A stretch of 40,345 nt of DNA from Microcaldota archaeon. Its GTDB lineage: Archaea > Micrarchaeota > Micrarchaeia > Micrarchaeales > CABMGC01. Location of the stretch: assembly GCA_021803245.1 (NCBI GenBank), contig JAJZLT010000033.1, positions 1 to 40,345 on the forward strand, in the 5' to 3' direction. How positions within the stretch are numbered: the first letter of the stretch is position 1; every line of letters starts with the position of its first letter. Below are positions 8,312 through 16,469 of this stretch, piece by piece. The translations under genes and the position numbers were made by a program. Under the pieces are notes generated by a model, which saw nothing but the letters and a program-made list of their open reading frames with translations, was not told the origin of the DNA and did not search any database.

Positions 8312-8863
8312 TTAGATTTTTACCTTTGAGAAGACAAGCATATAATGAGTCCCAAGATCCTGCTTCTTGATGAGAATAAGATCTTGTTTTTCTAACTTGC
8401 CTATCACATCATTTTCAGAGAACCTTATTGAAACCGGAGGACCGAATGCGGTCTCTTTCTTCTTCCAGTCAAGGTCTATAAATCTACCATCTTTATTCAA
8501 AACCCTGCTTATTTCCTTTTCATATCCTTCCGGAACATCATGAAAAGAGTTTGCTGCGAAGACAATATCTATGCTGCTGTCGTCGAACGGCAAGGCATTC
8601 CTTGGTGCCTTAATTATCTTTACATTTCCAAGTCCCGCCAGGTTCCTGTGCATTGCCTCTATGGCTTCATCAGATACATCAACGCTGTATAATCTTTCGA
8701 CATATTCGCTTAGTATCCTTGAAAATCTTCCGCCGCCTGCCCCTAGATCTATGCCTATTTGCGCCTTTATATATTCGCTATCCTCTTTTATTGCATCTAT
8801 GAACGTCTGTTCCACTTGTGTAATATTCAAATTGTGTCTGTGAAAATGTCTTCCATCACTCAT
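8312..8863 (-). CDS. Class I SAM-dependent methyltransferase
   Basis: A small (183-residue) Rossmann-fold methyltransferase. Motif I is IGIDLGAGGGRFSRIL (about 37-51), with the acidic ribose-binding residue in YSVDVSDEA (D62) and motif III/IV around PFDDSSIDIVFAANSFHDVPEG. It is of the Methyltransf_11 type, active on small molecules or proteins; the substrate is unknown. An N-terminal HFHRHNLN stretch could bind metal. Its start overlaps the end of the upstream Cys-rich small protein by 8 nt, so the two are translationally coupled and probably share a function. Confidence 0.85.
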   Translation of the reverse strand: MSDGRHFHRHNLNITQVEQTFIDAIKEDSEYIKAQIGIDLGAGGGRFSRILSEYVERLYSVDVSDEAIEAMHRNLAGLGNVKIIKAPRNALPFDDSSIDIVFAANSFHDVPEGYEKEISRVLNKDGRFIDLDWKKKETAFGPPVSIRFSENDVIGKLEKQDLILIKKQDLGTHYMLVFSKVKI

Positions 8864-9080
8864 AATACCGCTCTTCTACTATATGTGCTAACGCCTTTAT
8901 AGAGGCCTCTCTAAGACAGCATTGTCTATTTCGTAATAATAGTTTGTTGCCTTCAGTTAACTTCATCTCGAATGCCAATGCGTCTGGGCAGCAAATTACA
9001 TCCCGGCATGCATAACATACCTGACACCAGCATATTGCAATATCTGCTTGTTTGCAATTGCATGCGCATGCAATAAACAT
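8856..9080 (-). CDS. Cys-rich small protein coupled to methyltransferase
   Basis: This 74-residue frame contains 11 cysteines, mostly in the first half (ACACNCKQAD, CWCQVCYACRDVICCPDA) with a CC pair at RNRQCCLREA, followed by a helical tail. The pattern suggests metal (Zn, Cu, Fe-S) binding. It ends 8 nt inside the methyltransferase start, a typical coupled arrangement, and its codons from residue 24 onward look like those of the neighbouring genes. The upstream part coincides with an 18-bp palindrome (9057-9074), so the true start may lie further in; the only later Met is at residue 40 (MKLTEGNK). I do not recognise the family. Confidence 0.5.
   Translation of the reverse strand: MFIACACNCKQADIAICWCQVCYACRDVICCPDALAFEMKLTEGNKLLLRNRQCCLREASIKALAHIVEERYYE
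9057..9074. promoter_or_regulatory. Perfect 18-bp palindrome, candidate operator
   Basis: ATTGCATGCGCATGCAAT is fully self-complementary. A second perfect palindrome, ATATTGCAATAT, follows at 9032-9043. Both lie at the 5' end of the Cys-rich protein gene and about 75 bp beyond the 3' end of tRNA-Ile. They could bind a dimeric regulator if the small gene starts further downstream than ATG 9080. Confidence 0.4.
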
Positions 9081-9147
9081 CTGCGTCTAAAGCCGCAACA
9101 AGATGCAAACTGCTGCTTTTATGGAAAGGAATACCTCTTTACAGCAA

Positions 9148-9222
<75 letters not shown>

Positions 9223-9250
9223 ATAACTTCCACTATTTATTAGGTAGTCG

Positions 9251-9259
9251 TTTTTATAA
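9251..9259 (-). promoter_or_regulatory. TATA box of tRNA-Ile
   Basis: TTATAAAAA on the minus strand lies 29-37 bp before the first base of tRNA-Ile, the normal archaeal spacing. It is in the short gap after the Nudix-UDG gene. Confidence 0.6.
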
Positions 9260-9273
9260 CCCTTGCTGGAGGA

Positions 9274-10245
9274 TTACTTTTTCTTCAGCAGCCGGCCCAG
9301 CAGCCTGAAATCATCTTCCATCATTTTGCCCTTCTTTTTGAAGCGCAGTACTGCTGCCGGGTGCAGTGTTATCAGATACTTTACCGCATCTCTCTCAATA
9401 ATCTCTCCATGCCTTGTTTCTACACCCCTGAAACCCAGTACGGATCCTGTTGCAGTATTGCCCATGAGCACGACGTATTCTGGTTTTATTATCTCTATCT
9501 GCCCGGATACAAAGTCCCTGCATAATGCGATTTCTTCCCTCGTCGGCTCCCTGTTCCTGGGAGGATAGTACTGCACTGCGCTTGCTATATATACCTTGCT
9601 TCGTTTCAATCCCGCTTTCAAGATCATGGTATCAAGAAGCTTCCCGCTCCTTCCTACAAAAGGCCTGCCCAGCCTGTCTTCGTTCAGTCCTGGCGCCTGG
9701 CCCAGCAGGAAGACCTTTGCATCCAATGGCCCTTCTCCAGGAACAAAGCTCTTGCTTAATCTCCATTTCTCCACCTTGCCGGGAAGATTCGCATATTCTT
9801 CGTTGAGTTTCAGCATAAGTTCGTGTTTTTCTGCGTATTCATTAGCCTTGGCTACCAGCTCCTTCATGTTTCTGTAATGCAGCTTCCTGATTGCGGCAGC
9901 GGGCTCAAGCCACTCATAGCCTTTATGTTCATAAGAGATCTTAACATCAGAGCTGGATACCTTTGAAAGGAAGTACCTGACCTTCTTGAGAACCTTCTTC
10001 CCATCCCTGTAAAAATAATACGCGGTGTAGGCCATAAAGCCGGGAATGAATTCAGCTTCTATTCCAGATTCCTCCATTATTTCCCTCCTGGCCGCTGTTT
10101 CTGCATTCTCTCCTTCTTCGACATGACCTTTCGGTACGTCAAGATCATTGTTTGGCTTTATCAGGAAGAGAAAGAGCAGCTTCGCATTCTCTCCATCTCC
10201 ATCCTTTCTGTATACGAACGCGCCTGAGCTGTATTCAAATGTCAT
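9274..10245 (-). CDS. Nudix hydrolase - family 4-like uracil-DNA glycosylase fusion
   Basis: A 323-residue two-domain protein. Residues 1-130 are a Nudix hydrolase: the Nudix box starts at G40 (GHVEEGENAETAARREIMEE) and runs to I62, preceded by DVPKGH as in Ap4A-type hydrolases. Residues about 150-323 are a uracil-DNA glycosylase of family 4/5 type, with FVPGEG, LLGQAPGLNEDRLGRPFVG (181-198) and the HPAAVLR motif (295-301). Family 4 enzymes carry a [4Fe-4S] cluster on four Cys, but here the expected positions read KVEKWRLSK and VQYYPPRN, and the only Cys in the whole protein is C242. The cluster is therefore absent. The fusion could pair nucleotide-pool cleaning with uracil removal. Its ATG overlaps the archaeosortase stop by 4 nt (ATGA). 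Confidence 0.9.
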   Translation of the reverse strand: MTFEYSSGAFVYRKDGDGENAKLLFLFLIKPNNDLDVPKGHVEEGENAETAARREIMEESGIEAEFIPGFMAYTAYYFYRDGKKVLKKVRYFLSKVSSSDVKISYEHKGYEWLEPAAAIRKLHYRNMKELVAKANEYAEKHELMLKLNEEYANLPGKVEKWRLSKSFVPGEGPLDAKVFLLGQAPGLNEDRLGRPFVGRSGKLLDTMILKAGLKRSKVYIASAVQYYPPRNREPTREEIALCRDFVSGQIEIIKPEYVVLMGNTATGSVLGFRGVETRHGEIIERDAVKYLITLHPAAVLRFKKKGKMMEDDFRLLGRLLKKK

Positions 10246-11771
10246 GTGTCAGTCACCTTTGAAAAGAGGCAGTAGGCGCTGCGCATCCTGTCGCCGGTTG
10301 CGCCGTAAAAGCCCGTATTGGCCAGATTAAGCAATGTGGTGCCGTATGCTTCATATAGTTTGCACGCAGGACTGCCATTAACCTCACTTGCCGGCACTAC
10401 TCCGAACACTCCTGCCTGCGCCACGCTATCCGACTGCACATAAGGAATTGTAGCCGTATAGACGAAGAAGCTTACATTGCCTGATTCAACTTCGTACACC
10501 GAAGAGCTTATGCCCTTTGTGTCTAAAACATTAATCTCTGCCTCGAGCATACTGTTGTCCATCAAGATGCTCCTTAATTTTTCTGCATTGCTGCCAAGAT
10601 AAAGCAGGAGCGGGTTATTCGCATTTATACTTGAATTGTAAAGAAAAATATACTCTCCGACAGGATAACTCCCATTGTAAGCAAGGCTGTAATTCATCCC
10701 GAAACCCGCTGTATTCACAAGACTGCCTGCGCTGGTGTTCATAAAGAAATAAGAAAGGTTGCTGTTCTGCGAGTTTGCAAGCAGCAGCGGAGAGATATAA
10801 AGGCCTGAAGAGTAGTAGAGCGTAAGCATGAAGTAGAATAGAGCAAAGAGAAGCGCAAGGGCAATGCCTATGCCGTAATAAGCCGGCGAAGGAAGCTTCG
10901 CCTTTCGTTCTGAGAATACGCCTATTCTGCCTATATTGAGCCCGAATCTGCCTGCTGCCAATATCATTACTATTATATCTATGTAAAAGAGCAGTATGCC
11001 TGCAAATGAGTGTACTGTCGATATGGCGGAGCCGGGGCCATAGTACAGCCAGACTATTGTTATAAAGAGCATTCTGAGAAAGTTGAGAAATATAAAAAGG
11101 ATTACACCTGCGGCTGTCCATATAATTTTGTCCCTCCGGGCTCCGGAATAGAACTTGGAGAGCGCAAGGAAGAAAAGCGCAATGGCTATGATCGCGCCGA
11201 GCCCTACACAGGCGTTTCCTATACCTATGTGGTTTGTACCAAGCGTAAGCGTTATAGGGTATGAATAAGCAAGCCTTTGGGTAAATGCACTTATTATGTG
11301 GTATATGGCCTGGGTATTCAGTATTGCGAAGCCTGTGTTAAGCCCAAAGAGCGGGGATAAAATGAGCGGCGAGGCGAATAAAGAGTAGACTAACAGCGGT
11401 ACAAATAGCTTTACGTTTGACTTTCCGAATAGTAGAAGAACAAAAGATAGCAGCAGAAGCGGATATAGGATGAAGTCTATACTATAGCTCAGGAAGTAAT
11501 ACGAGAGTTCAAATCTGAGGTACAATGTAAGCGCGATAAAGACGAGAAAGAAACCGATTCCGAGCGCTACGCTGCGCTTTGTTAGTTTTGGCTGCACACC
11601 ATCCTTAATTACAAAAAACGCCAGGACAGGGAGCATTAGCATGGGTATTACTACGTATGTAGATGGATCGGTGTCACTGATGTAAGGGTTAGTGGACAGC
11701 AGCGGGTTTACCATAGTGATTACTATTGCGACTAAGAAAATCACATACAGGAATCTTCTATTCGGCCGCAA
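10242..11771 (-). CDS. Archaeosortase/exosortase-family transpeptidase
   Basis: A 509-residue membrane protein with about ten helices in residues 1-325 and a C-terminal extracytoplasmic domain. The exosortase/archaeosortase catalytic triad is visible: C188 in GNACVGLGAII, R233 in LNFLRMLF and H254 in STVHSFAGILLF. Such enzymes cleave a short motif next to the C-terminal membrane anchor of surface proteins and link them to lipid. No clear cognate sorting signal (PGF- or PEF-like) was found in this window. The start is TTG 11769-11771, supported by GGTGAG five bases upstream; no in-frame ATG precedes the first helix. It is the first gene of a pair with Nudix-UDG (ATGA overlap) and is divergent from archease. 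Confidence 0.85.
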   Translation of the reverse strand: MRPNRRFLYVIFLVAIVITMVNPLLSTNPYISDTDPSTYVVIPMLMLPVLAFFVIKDGVQPKLTKRSVALGIGFFLVFIALTLYLRFELSYYFLSYSIDFILYPLLLLSFVLLLFGKSNVKLFVPLLVYSLFASPLILSPLFGLNTGFAILNTQAIYHIISAFTQRLAYSYPITLTLGTNHIGIGNACVGLGAIIAIALFFLALSKFYSGARRDKIIWTAAGVILFIFLNFLRMLFITIVWLYYGPGSAISTVHSFAGILLFYIDIIVMILAAGRFGLNIGRIGVFSERKAKLPSPAYYGIGIALALLFALFYFMLTLYYSSGLYISPLLLANSQNSNLSYFFMNTSAGSLVNTAGFGMNYSLAYNGSYPVGEYIFLYNSSINANNPLLLYLGSNAEKLRSILMDNSMLEAEINVLDTKGISSSVYEVESGNVSFFVYTATIPYVQSDSVAQAGVFGVVPASEVNGSPACKLYEAYGTTLLNLANTGFYGATGDRMRSAYCLFSKVTDT

Positions 11772-11863
11772 AAGTTCTCACCAAATTGTCCTCCGGCGAT
11801 ATAGGCTTCATCATATCTCAGCAGTTACTCTTCTCTTCACAGGACAGTATGCCATCTCAATAA

Positions 11864-11875
11864 ATATATATAGTC
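11864..11875 (+). promoter_or_regulatory. TATA box of archease, leaderless promoter
   Basis: AAATATATATAG lies 22-33 bp before ATG 11897, so transcription should begin almost at the start codon. No Shine-Dalgarno sequence precedes the ATG. Confidence 0.6.
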
Positions 11876-11896
11876 CTTTTTGTAAGGGTTAAATAT

Positions 11897-12340
11897 ATGT
11901 TCAGGAAATACGCATATGTGCCGCATACTGCCGATATAGCATTTATTGCTTACGGCAGAAGCGTGGAGGAAATGATCGAGAATGCCGCACTTGCACTCAT
12001 CAATGTGATGTCAGACGTAAAGAAGATAAAAAAGGATACTTCCCGCATCTTCAGCATGCATATCAAGGAAAAGGCCGGGAGCATCGATGACCTTGTCTGG
12101 ATGACACTACAGGATCTTCTCTCAAGGAAATATTCCCTGAATCTGGCATTGCTTGGCATAAAGGTTTCCGGGCTTGACATCTCTGGCGACGAGAAGGCAC
12201 TCAAAGCCAGCATACTCTACAAGAAACCATCAGCGTCGGCAGATTACTCGCTGCTTGAAGTAAAGGCAGTTACGCCGCACAATCTAAAGGTAAAGAAGCG
12301 GAAAGGAATATGGTGCGTAGAGATAACTGTAGATATATAA
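11897..12340 (+). CDS. Archease, tRNA-ligase (RtcB) activating protein
   Basis: Archease is a small metal-binding protein that promotes guanylylation and turnover of the RtcB RNA ligase in tRNA splicing and repair. The 147-residue product has the family signature at the N-terminus (YVPHTADIAFIAYGRSVEEM, with H10 and D13), the central SIDDLVWMTLQDLL helix, and the C-terminal LEVKAVTPHNLKVKK...VDI strand region with the terminal Asp-Ile. The length is normal. It stands alone, divergent from the archaeosortase, and converges on the ABC permease 4 nt away. RtcB is not in this window. Confidence 0.95.
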   Translation: MFRKYAYVPHTADIAFIAYGRSVEEMIENAALALINVMSDVKKIKKDTSRIFSMHIKEKAGSIDDLVWMTLQDLLSRKYSLNLALLGIKVSGLDISGDEKALKASILYKKPSASADYSLLEVKAVTPHNLKVKKRKGIWCVEITVDI

Positions 12341-12344
12341 AGTG

Positions 12345-13649
12345 CTATTCAGTCCTAAGAGCCTTAATTGGATCTGTAGAAGAGGCTTTCCATGCGGGGT
12401 AAAGGCTTGCCAGTACACTCACTACGATTGCCAGGAGTATGGCGCTTAATATTATTGTCGGGCTTATATCCGGGCTGAAAGAGAAGCCTGAAGAGGAGCT
12501 GGAAGGGCCGGATGCAGAACTTGAGGAAAATGCTGTGTTTCCTCCTCCTCCGAATCCAGCATGTGCGCCTCCACTTGTGGCGAGCCCCGAGTTTGTGCCG
12601 GCCGAAGGCGTAGCCGATGAGCCTCCTGAAAAGATTGCGCTGAGAACATAGGAACCGCCTCCGCCTACTGCCACTCCCATTACCCCCCCAAGGAAGCCTA
12701 TTATCAGCGCTTCAGAGAGGAACAGGACCATTATGTCACTGTTCTTGAAACCTATAGATTTCAGTATCCCTATCTCATGTATTCTTTCGTTTACTGAAAC
12801 CATCATTATGCTCAGTATGCTTATTCCGGCAACTATCAGCGAGATGGCAGCTATGCCTCCAAGCAGCAGGCCAAGAGCATTGGTTATGGAAGCAACGGTA
12901 GACGCTATCTGCTGTATTGATATTATCGATGCGCTGTTCCCATATATATTGGTCAGAAGCGTGTCCAGAGGACCGACAGAACTGGAGTTTGACGCCTGCA
13001 CCAGCAAGATATTATAAGTGTCGGTGCCGGTCAGGCTCTGTGCTGCGGACAACGGCACGAAGATTGATGAATCAGGATCTATAAAAAACGCGGTTCCGTA
13101 CTTGTCAAGTATGCCTGTTGGTATTATTGCTATTGTCTTTGACGCAGATGTAGTCAGGTAGAATGGCCTGCTAATCGCTACGGACGGGGATGCCTGCCCG
13201 GAGGAAGGAAATGCAATGTCATATCCGATGACCCCTACCGGGGCAATCGTATTGTTGTATACGGAGCCTTCCAGAAGCTTTACGCCTCCGGTTACGTTCT
13301 GCAGACTGTAATTATTAACGCCTATTATTGTAGCGGTGACGTTCTGACCCCCTATCGAGCCGCTGGCCACAAACCTCTCCAGCGGTATCACTGTACTCAC
13401 GTTGGGAAGAGACTCTATCTGGGCGATGTCCGCCACGGTAAAAGAGGTGCCTTTCGGTGTCATGAAGAGTGTGGTGGGGCCTATCGCAGAGAGATCTTTT
13501 GCTATACCCTGGCTGATTCCTGAAACAAGGGAGATAAGCGCGACTATTGCCGCAACGCCTATCATCACGCTCAATACTGTGAGCCCTGTCCTGACCTTCC
13601 TCTCAGAGATACCCTTGACACCAAGCCAGAGCGTATCCTTTATTTTCAT
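12345..13649 (-). CDS. MacB/FtsX-like ABC transporter permease
   Basis: A 434-residue permease with the MacB layout: one helix at about 21-44 after a KVRTGLTVLSVMIGV start, a periplasmic-type domain (about 50-255), then three helices at about 258-283, 308-332 and 400-422, and a cytosolic SSTDPIKALRTE end typical of the family. Between the third and fourth helix is an unusual Gly/Ser/Ala-rich insertion of about 60 residues (about 335-395), on the outer side. Its ATG overlaps the stop of the preceding gene (TAATG). It should pair with the ATPase at 15304-16017 to export or mechanically couple an envelope substrate. Confidence 0.9.
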   Translation of the reverse strand: MKIKDTLWLGVKGISERKVRTGLTVLSVMIGVAAIVALISLVSGISQGIAKDLSAIGPTTLFMTPKGTSFTVADIAQIESLPNVSTVIPLERFVASGSIGGQNVTATIIGVNNYSLQNVTGGVKLLEGSVYNNTIAPVGVIGYDIAFPSSGQASPSVAISRPFYLTTSASKTIAIIPTGILDKYGTAFFIDPDSSIFVPLSAAQSLTGTDTYNILLVQASNSSSVGPLDTLLTNIYGNSASIISIQQIASTVASITNALGLLLGGIAAISLIVAGISILSIMMVSVNERIHEIGILKSIGFKNSDIMVLFLSEALIIGFLGGVMGVAVGGGGSYVLSAIFSGGSSATPSAGTNSGLATSGGAHAGFGGGGNTAFSSSSASGPSSSSSGFSFSPDISPTIILSAILLAIVVSVLASLYPAWKASSTDPIKALRTE

Positions 13650-15307
13650 TACTTGTTCGCCTTATTTCTCTTAATCTTCCTGTAAAGATAGTATGCCGCA
13701 ATGAGTATCACTACTATTGCAATTAAAAGCAGCAGGCCTCCGCCCCCTCCCTTTCGCCGCACCGTTCCTGCCTGCCCGCCGCCAGTGTATATATTTGATG
13801 AATTGACGCCACCTGCGGCGCCCGAGGCATATGCGCCAACATCAACTGTATAATTAAACGTTCTGCTGATTTTCTGGTTTAGATTGTTCGTATAAGACAA
13901 TATTACAGGTATTCTATACGAGCCTGGCTTGACCGAAGCGGAGACATCAAAGCTGACTGTAAAGGATGTGGGAGAACCTACTGCGATGTTTCCTATAAAT
14001 GTGGTATTGTATCCTACGATCTTGAATCCAGATGGAGGCTCAGGCATGACGCTGGCACCGTAAGCGTCTCCAGAACCGAGATTGTTCAAAGTCGAGGTAA
14101 GTGAAAATATAGCGCCCGGCGCAGGCACCGAAGGCAGCAGGACATTGTTGACTTCTGTGAAGTTTATGTAGGAAGGCGTAAGGAAGCTGATAGACCTGCT
14201 AGTGCTCTCAGACTGGCCGTTATCCACGTATGTAAGCGTGGCTCCGAGGCTCGCCACATCCGCAGCGGAGCCCGGCTGGACATATAGTTTAACCGGAAAC
14301 TCAACGCTCTGCCCAGGCATTATCGATTGGAACGCCTTGAAGCCATCTGAATCTATCAGGCTAAGTCCGCTGGACGGCGCAAGAAGGATGGTGATGTTTG
14401 TTATAGTATCAGTGCCGTTATTTGTAAGTATAATATTCTCAGGATCAACAAGTCCTGAAAGCAGGCTCTGATTGGAGGCAGACACTGTAACCGCGCCCTG
14501 CGAGCTTGGAACTACGTAGAGTCCCAATTCCTCTGTTTCGGAAGTGTTGTATCCGTAAGGGTTAAGGTAATGCGAGTCTAAATTCAATGTTACGGGCGAA
14601 CCTGTGCCGCTAGGGCCCACGTAAAAGTAAACAGATACGTTCCTGCTGGAACCCGGGCTCAGTGAGCTGATTTCCTGCGGCTGGCTAAGTATGCTGACTC
14701 CTGAAGCTGGCTCCACACTGGTAGAGATACCCGACAGGTAGCCTGTGCCTGCATTGGTAACTTCTAATGTAAAATTGTAGAGCTTGCCTCCTGGCAGCGC
14801 AGGATTCGGCGTGCTATAGGAAAGGTCGGAAGAGCCTCTGAGCGGTATTCCGAGGTTTATCTGCTGGGTATTCCTTATTGTTGAATTGGTATAGTTCCAT
14901 GCAATATAAAGCGGATATGACAGCACGGTGTTTGGACCCACAGCTGTATTATTTGCTATATTGAGGTAGAAGACCATGCTAAATAACTGCGAGGAGGTAA
15001 GTTCCTGCACATAATCATTAGAGATGCTCGAGCCGTTGAAGTTTGTAAGGCTTCCCCCTAGCTGCAGAGTTCCCTGCACATTGAAGAGATTGCATGCGCT
15101 GTTATAAGTCTGAAGCGTAACTGTCAGAGGCACATCCCTGTTTCCTGGTCCTGCAGAGATCGTATGGTTGGCCGTGCCCCAATTGATGCCTATTATCTTA
15201 AAGCCTATTCCTGACCCAGTCTGGCAATATGCTGCAGCATTTACTGTGCCTGCAGCAATCAAAAATCCCAGCGCGTATAATGCGAACATTGACAATTTGT
15301 TTTTCAT
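13649..15307 (-). CDS. Secreted surface protein with CARDB/NEW3-like repeats and C-terminal anchor
   Basis: The 552-residue protein has a signal peptide (MKNKLSMFALYALGFLIAAG...AAAYC), then several Ig-like beta-sandwich repeats of the CARDB/NEW3 kind (COG1361-like). Recurrent features are NAGTGYLSGISTSVEP, LTNNGTDTITNITILL and LNNLGSGDAYGASV, with many N-glycosylation sequons. A Gly-rich linker (RRKGGGGG), one helix (about 525-543) and a basic tail end the protein. It lies between the ATPase and permease genes, overlapping both (ATGA upstream, TAATG downstream), so it is likely a fixed partner of the transporter, perhaps an extracellular adaptor or substrate-binding part. Similar gene triplets are known in archaea; the substrate is unknown. 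Confidence 0.8.
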   Translation of the reverse strand: MKNKLSMFALYALGFLIAAGTVNAAAYCQTGSGIGFKIIGINWGTANHTISAGPGNRDVPLTVTLQTYNSACNLFNVQGTLQLGGSLTNFNGSSISNDYVQELTSSQLFSMVFYLNIANNTAVGPNTVLSYPLYIAWNYTNSTIRNTQQINLGIPLRGSSDLSYSTPNPALPGGKLYNFTLEVTNAGTGYLSGISTSVEPASGVSILSQPQEISSLSPGSSRNVSVYFYVGPSGTGSPVTLNLDSHYLNPYGYNTSETEELGLYVVPSSQGAVTVSASNQSLLSGLVDPENIILTNNGTDTITNITILLAPSSGLSLIDSDGFKAFQSIMPGQSVEFPVKLYVQPGSAADVASLGATLTYVDNGQSESTSRSISFLTPSYINFTEVNNVLLPSVPAPGAIFSLTSTLNNLGSGDAYGASVMPEPPSGFKIVGYNTTFIGNIAVGSPTSFTVSFDVSASVKPGSYRIPVILSYTNNLNQKISRTFNYTVDVGAYASGAAGGVNSSNIYTGGGQAGTVRRKGGGGGLLLLIAIVVILIAAYYLYRKIKRNKANK

Positions 15308-16017
15308 TTTTTCACCGTTACATATTTTTCTATTATCCCGTCTTTCAGGTATATGCTTCTCTCAGAAAATTCTGCTATGTCCTGCTCATGAGTCACCATG
15401 ACTATGGTTATGTTATTCTCCTTGGCCATTCTTTTGAGCATCTGCATTACTGCATCTGAGGTTTTTGAGTCAAGGTTGCCGGTAGGCTCGTCCGCAAGGA
15501 CTATTGGCGGCCTGTTTATCAGGGCCCTTACAATTGCAACTCTCTGCTGCTGGCCTCCGCTTAGCTCATTGGGCTTAAGCGCCAGCTTTCCGTCAAGGCC
15601 GACTTCCTTAAGCATCTCCCTTCCCCTTTCTATATTCTCCGTTGTATCCAGGCCGTCGACAATCAATGGCAGAGTCACATTCTCAAGCATGTTGAGATAC
15701 GGAACAAGGTTATAAGACTGGAATATGAAGCCTATTTTCCTGTTCCTGAGCACAGCCAGTTCCCTGGAGTCGAGGGTCGATGTGTCTACCCCGTCCAAGA
15801 GTATTCTGCCTGAGGTGGGTCTGTCAAGAGTGCCTATAAGATTCATGAGCGTAGTCTTTCCGCTTCCGGATGGGCCGAGCACTGAAACAAATTCGCCCTT
15901 TTTTACACTCATGGAGATGTCCCTTATTGCAGTGTACTCCGTTTTCTTGGTTCCGTACACCTTCACAACATGGTCCAGCTCTATTACCACCTCTGAGCGC
16001 CTGGTGTTCTTTTCCAT
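15304..16017 (-). CDS. LolD/MacB-type ABC transporter ATPase
   Basis: A 237-residue ABC ATPase with all motifs: Walker A GPSGSGKTT (48-56), Q-loop FIFQSYNLVP, signature LSGGQQQR (152-159), Walker B IVLADEPTGNLDS (172-184) and switch H210. The TGNLDS sequence and the closeness to a MacB-like permease place it in the LolD/MacB/FtsE group. It is first in a three-gene operon with overlapping joints (ATPase, surface protein, permease). Start ATG 16015-16017. Confidence 0.94.
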   Translation of the reverse strand: MEKNTRRSEVVIELDHVVKVYGTKKTEYTAIRDISMSVKKGEFVSVLGPSGSGKTTLMNLIGTLDRPTSGRILLDGVDTSTLDSRELAVLRNRKIGFIFQSYNLVPYLNMLENVTLPLIVDGLDTTENIERGREMLKEVGLDGKLALKPNELSGGQQQRVAIVRALINRPPIVLADEPTGNLDSKTSDAVMQMLKRMAKENNITIVMVTHEQDIAEFSERSIYLKDGIIEKYVTVKK

Positions 16018-16469
16018 AACAATCTTCTTGCCATCAAATAATTACTAGCCATCGCACAGGTAGCGTACAAATTCCCTCCAAGAGTCACTGTCTTAAGCAA
16101 TACTAATAACTACCAGAGTGGTCCAGCTTCTATATCGAATATCCAATATCTATTATCAGATATCGGCTATATAAATCTTGTGCAATGGTTAAGATATATT
16201 GATATTCGCGGTACCTACACGCAATGATTGCAGAAGCAAGTGGGATAGCCAATCAGAATGCGATACCAATAAATTTATAAACTCATTACAATTTCTTAGG
16301 TTTCTTCTCGCAGATTTCGTTGCGTGTCTAACCCGCTCGCCAGCTGCCGTGAAATAAGCGTGTCTTCTCTGCTGCTTTTCCTGACTAATCATCGCTTCTC
16401 TGCCAACGGTGTCAGTGTTTGCTTCCTTGCGAGACTTCTGATCCAGCATCTGCCCAAAGACTATGCACG
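16018..16469. other. Intergenic region between ABC operon and AMP phosphorylase
   Basis: A 452-bp gap with no convincing gene. It contains the five heptad repeats at 16130-16164, a TATA-like CTATATAAAT on plus (about 16167-16176) and an AATTTATAAA stretch (about 16270-16280) that could serve either strand. A minus-strand frame of 86 codons (16189-16449) starts just after the AMP phosphorylase gene. Its translation is hydrophilic, without recognisable features, and it runs through the TATA-like stretch, so I do not call it. Confidence 0.5.
16130..16164. repeat. Five tandem 7-bp repeats, NNATATC-like
   Basis: CTATATC, GAATATC, CAATATC, TATTATC and AGATATC follow one another without gaps. Every unit ends in TATC or ATATC with exact 7-bp period. 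They lie about 115-150 bp upstream of the ABC ATPase start. An array of regulator-binding sites is the likeliest meaning. Confidence 0.5.

Noticed and set aside
8243-8329. 28-codon plus-strand frame with TATTTATA 35 bp upstream
   Set aside because: It runs into the 3' end of the convergent methyltransferase gene and has no recognisable features. The 8065-8311 gap otherwise looks empty.
13649-15307. CARDB-like protein as archaeosortase substrate
   Set aside because: It has a C-terminal helix and basic tail, but basic residues (RRK) also precede the helix and no PGF- or PEF-type motif is seen. An ordinary membrane anchor is simpler.
16189-16449. Minus-strand 86-codon frame after AMP phosphorylase
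   Set aside because: Hydrophilic, no domain or membrane features, and it runs through TATA-like AT-rich sequence. Nothing but its position supports it.
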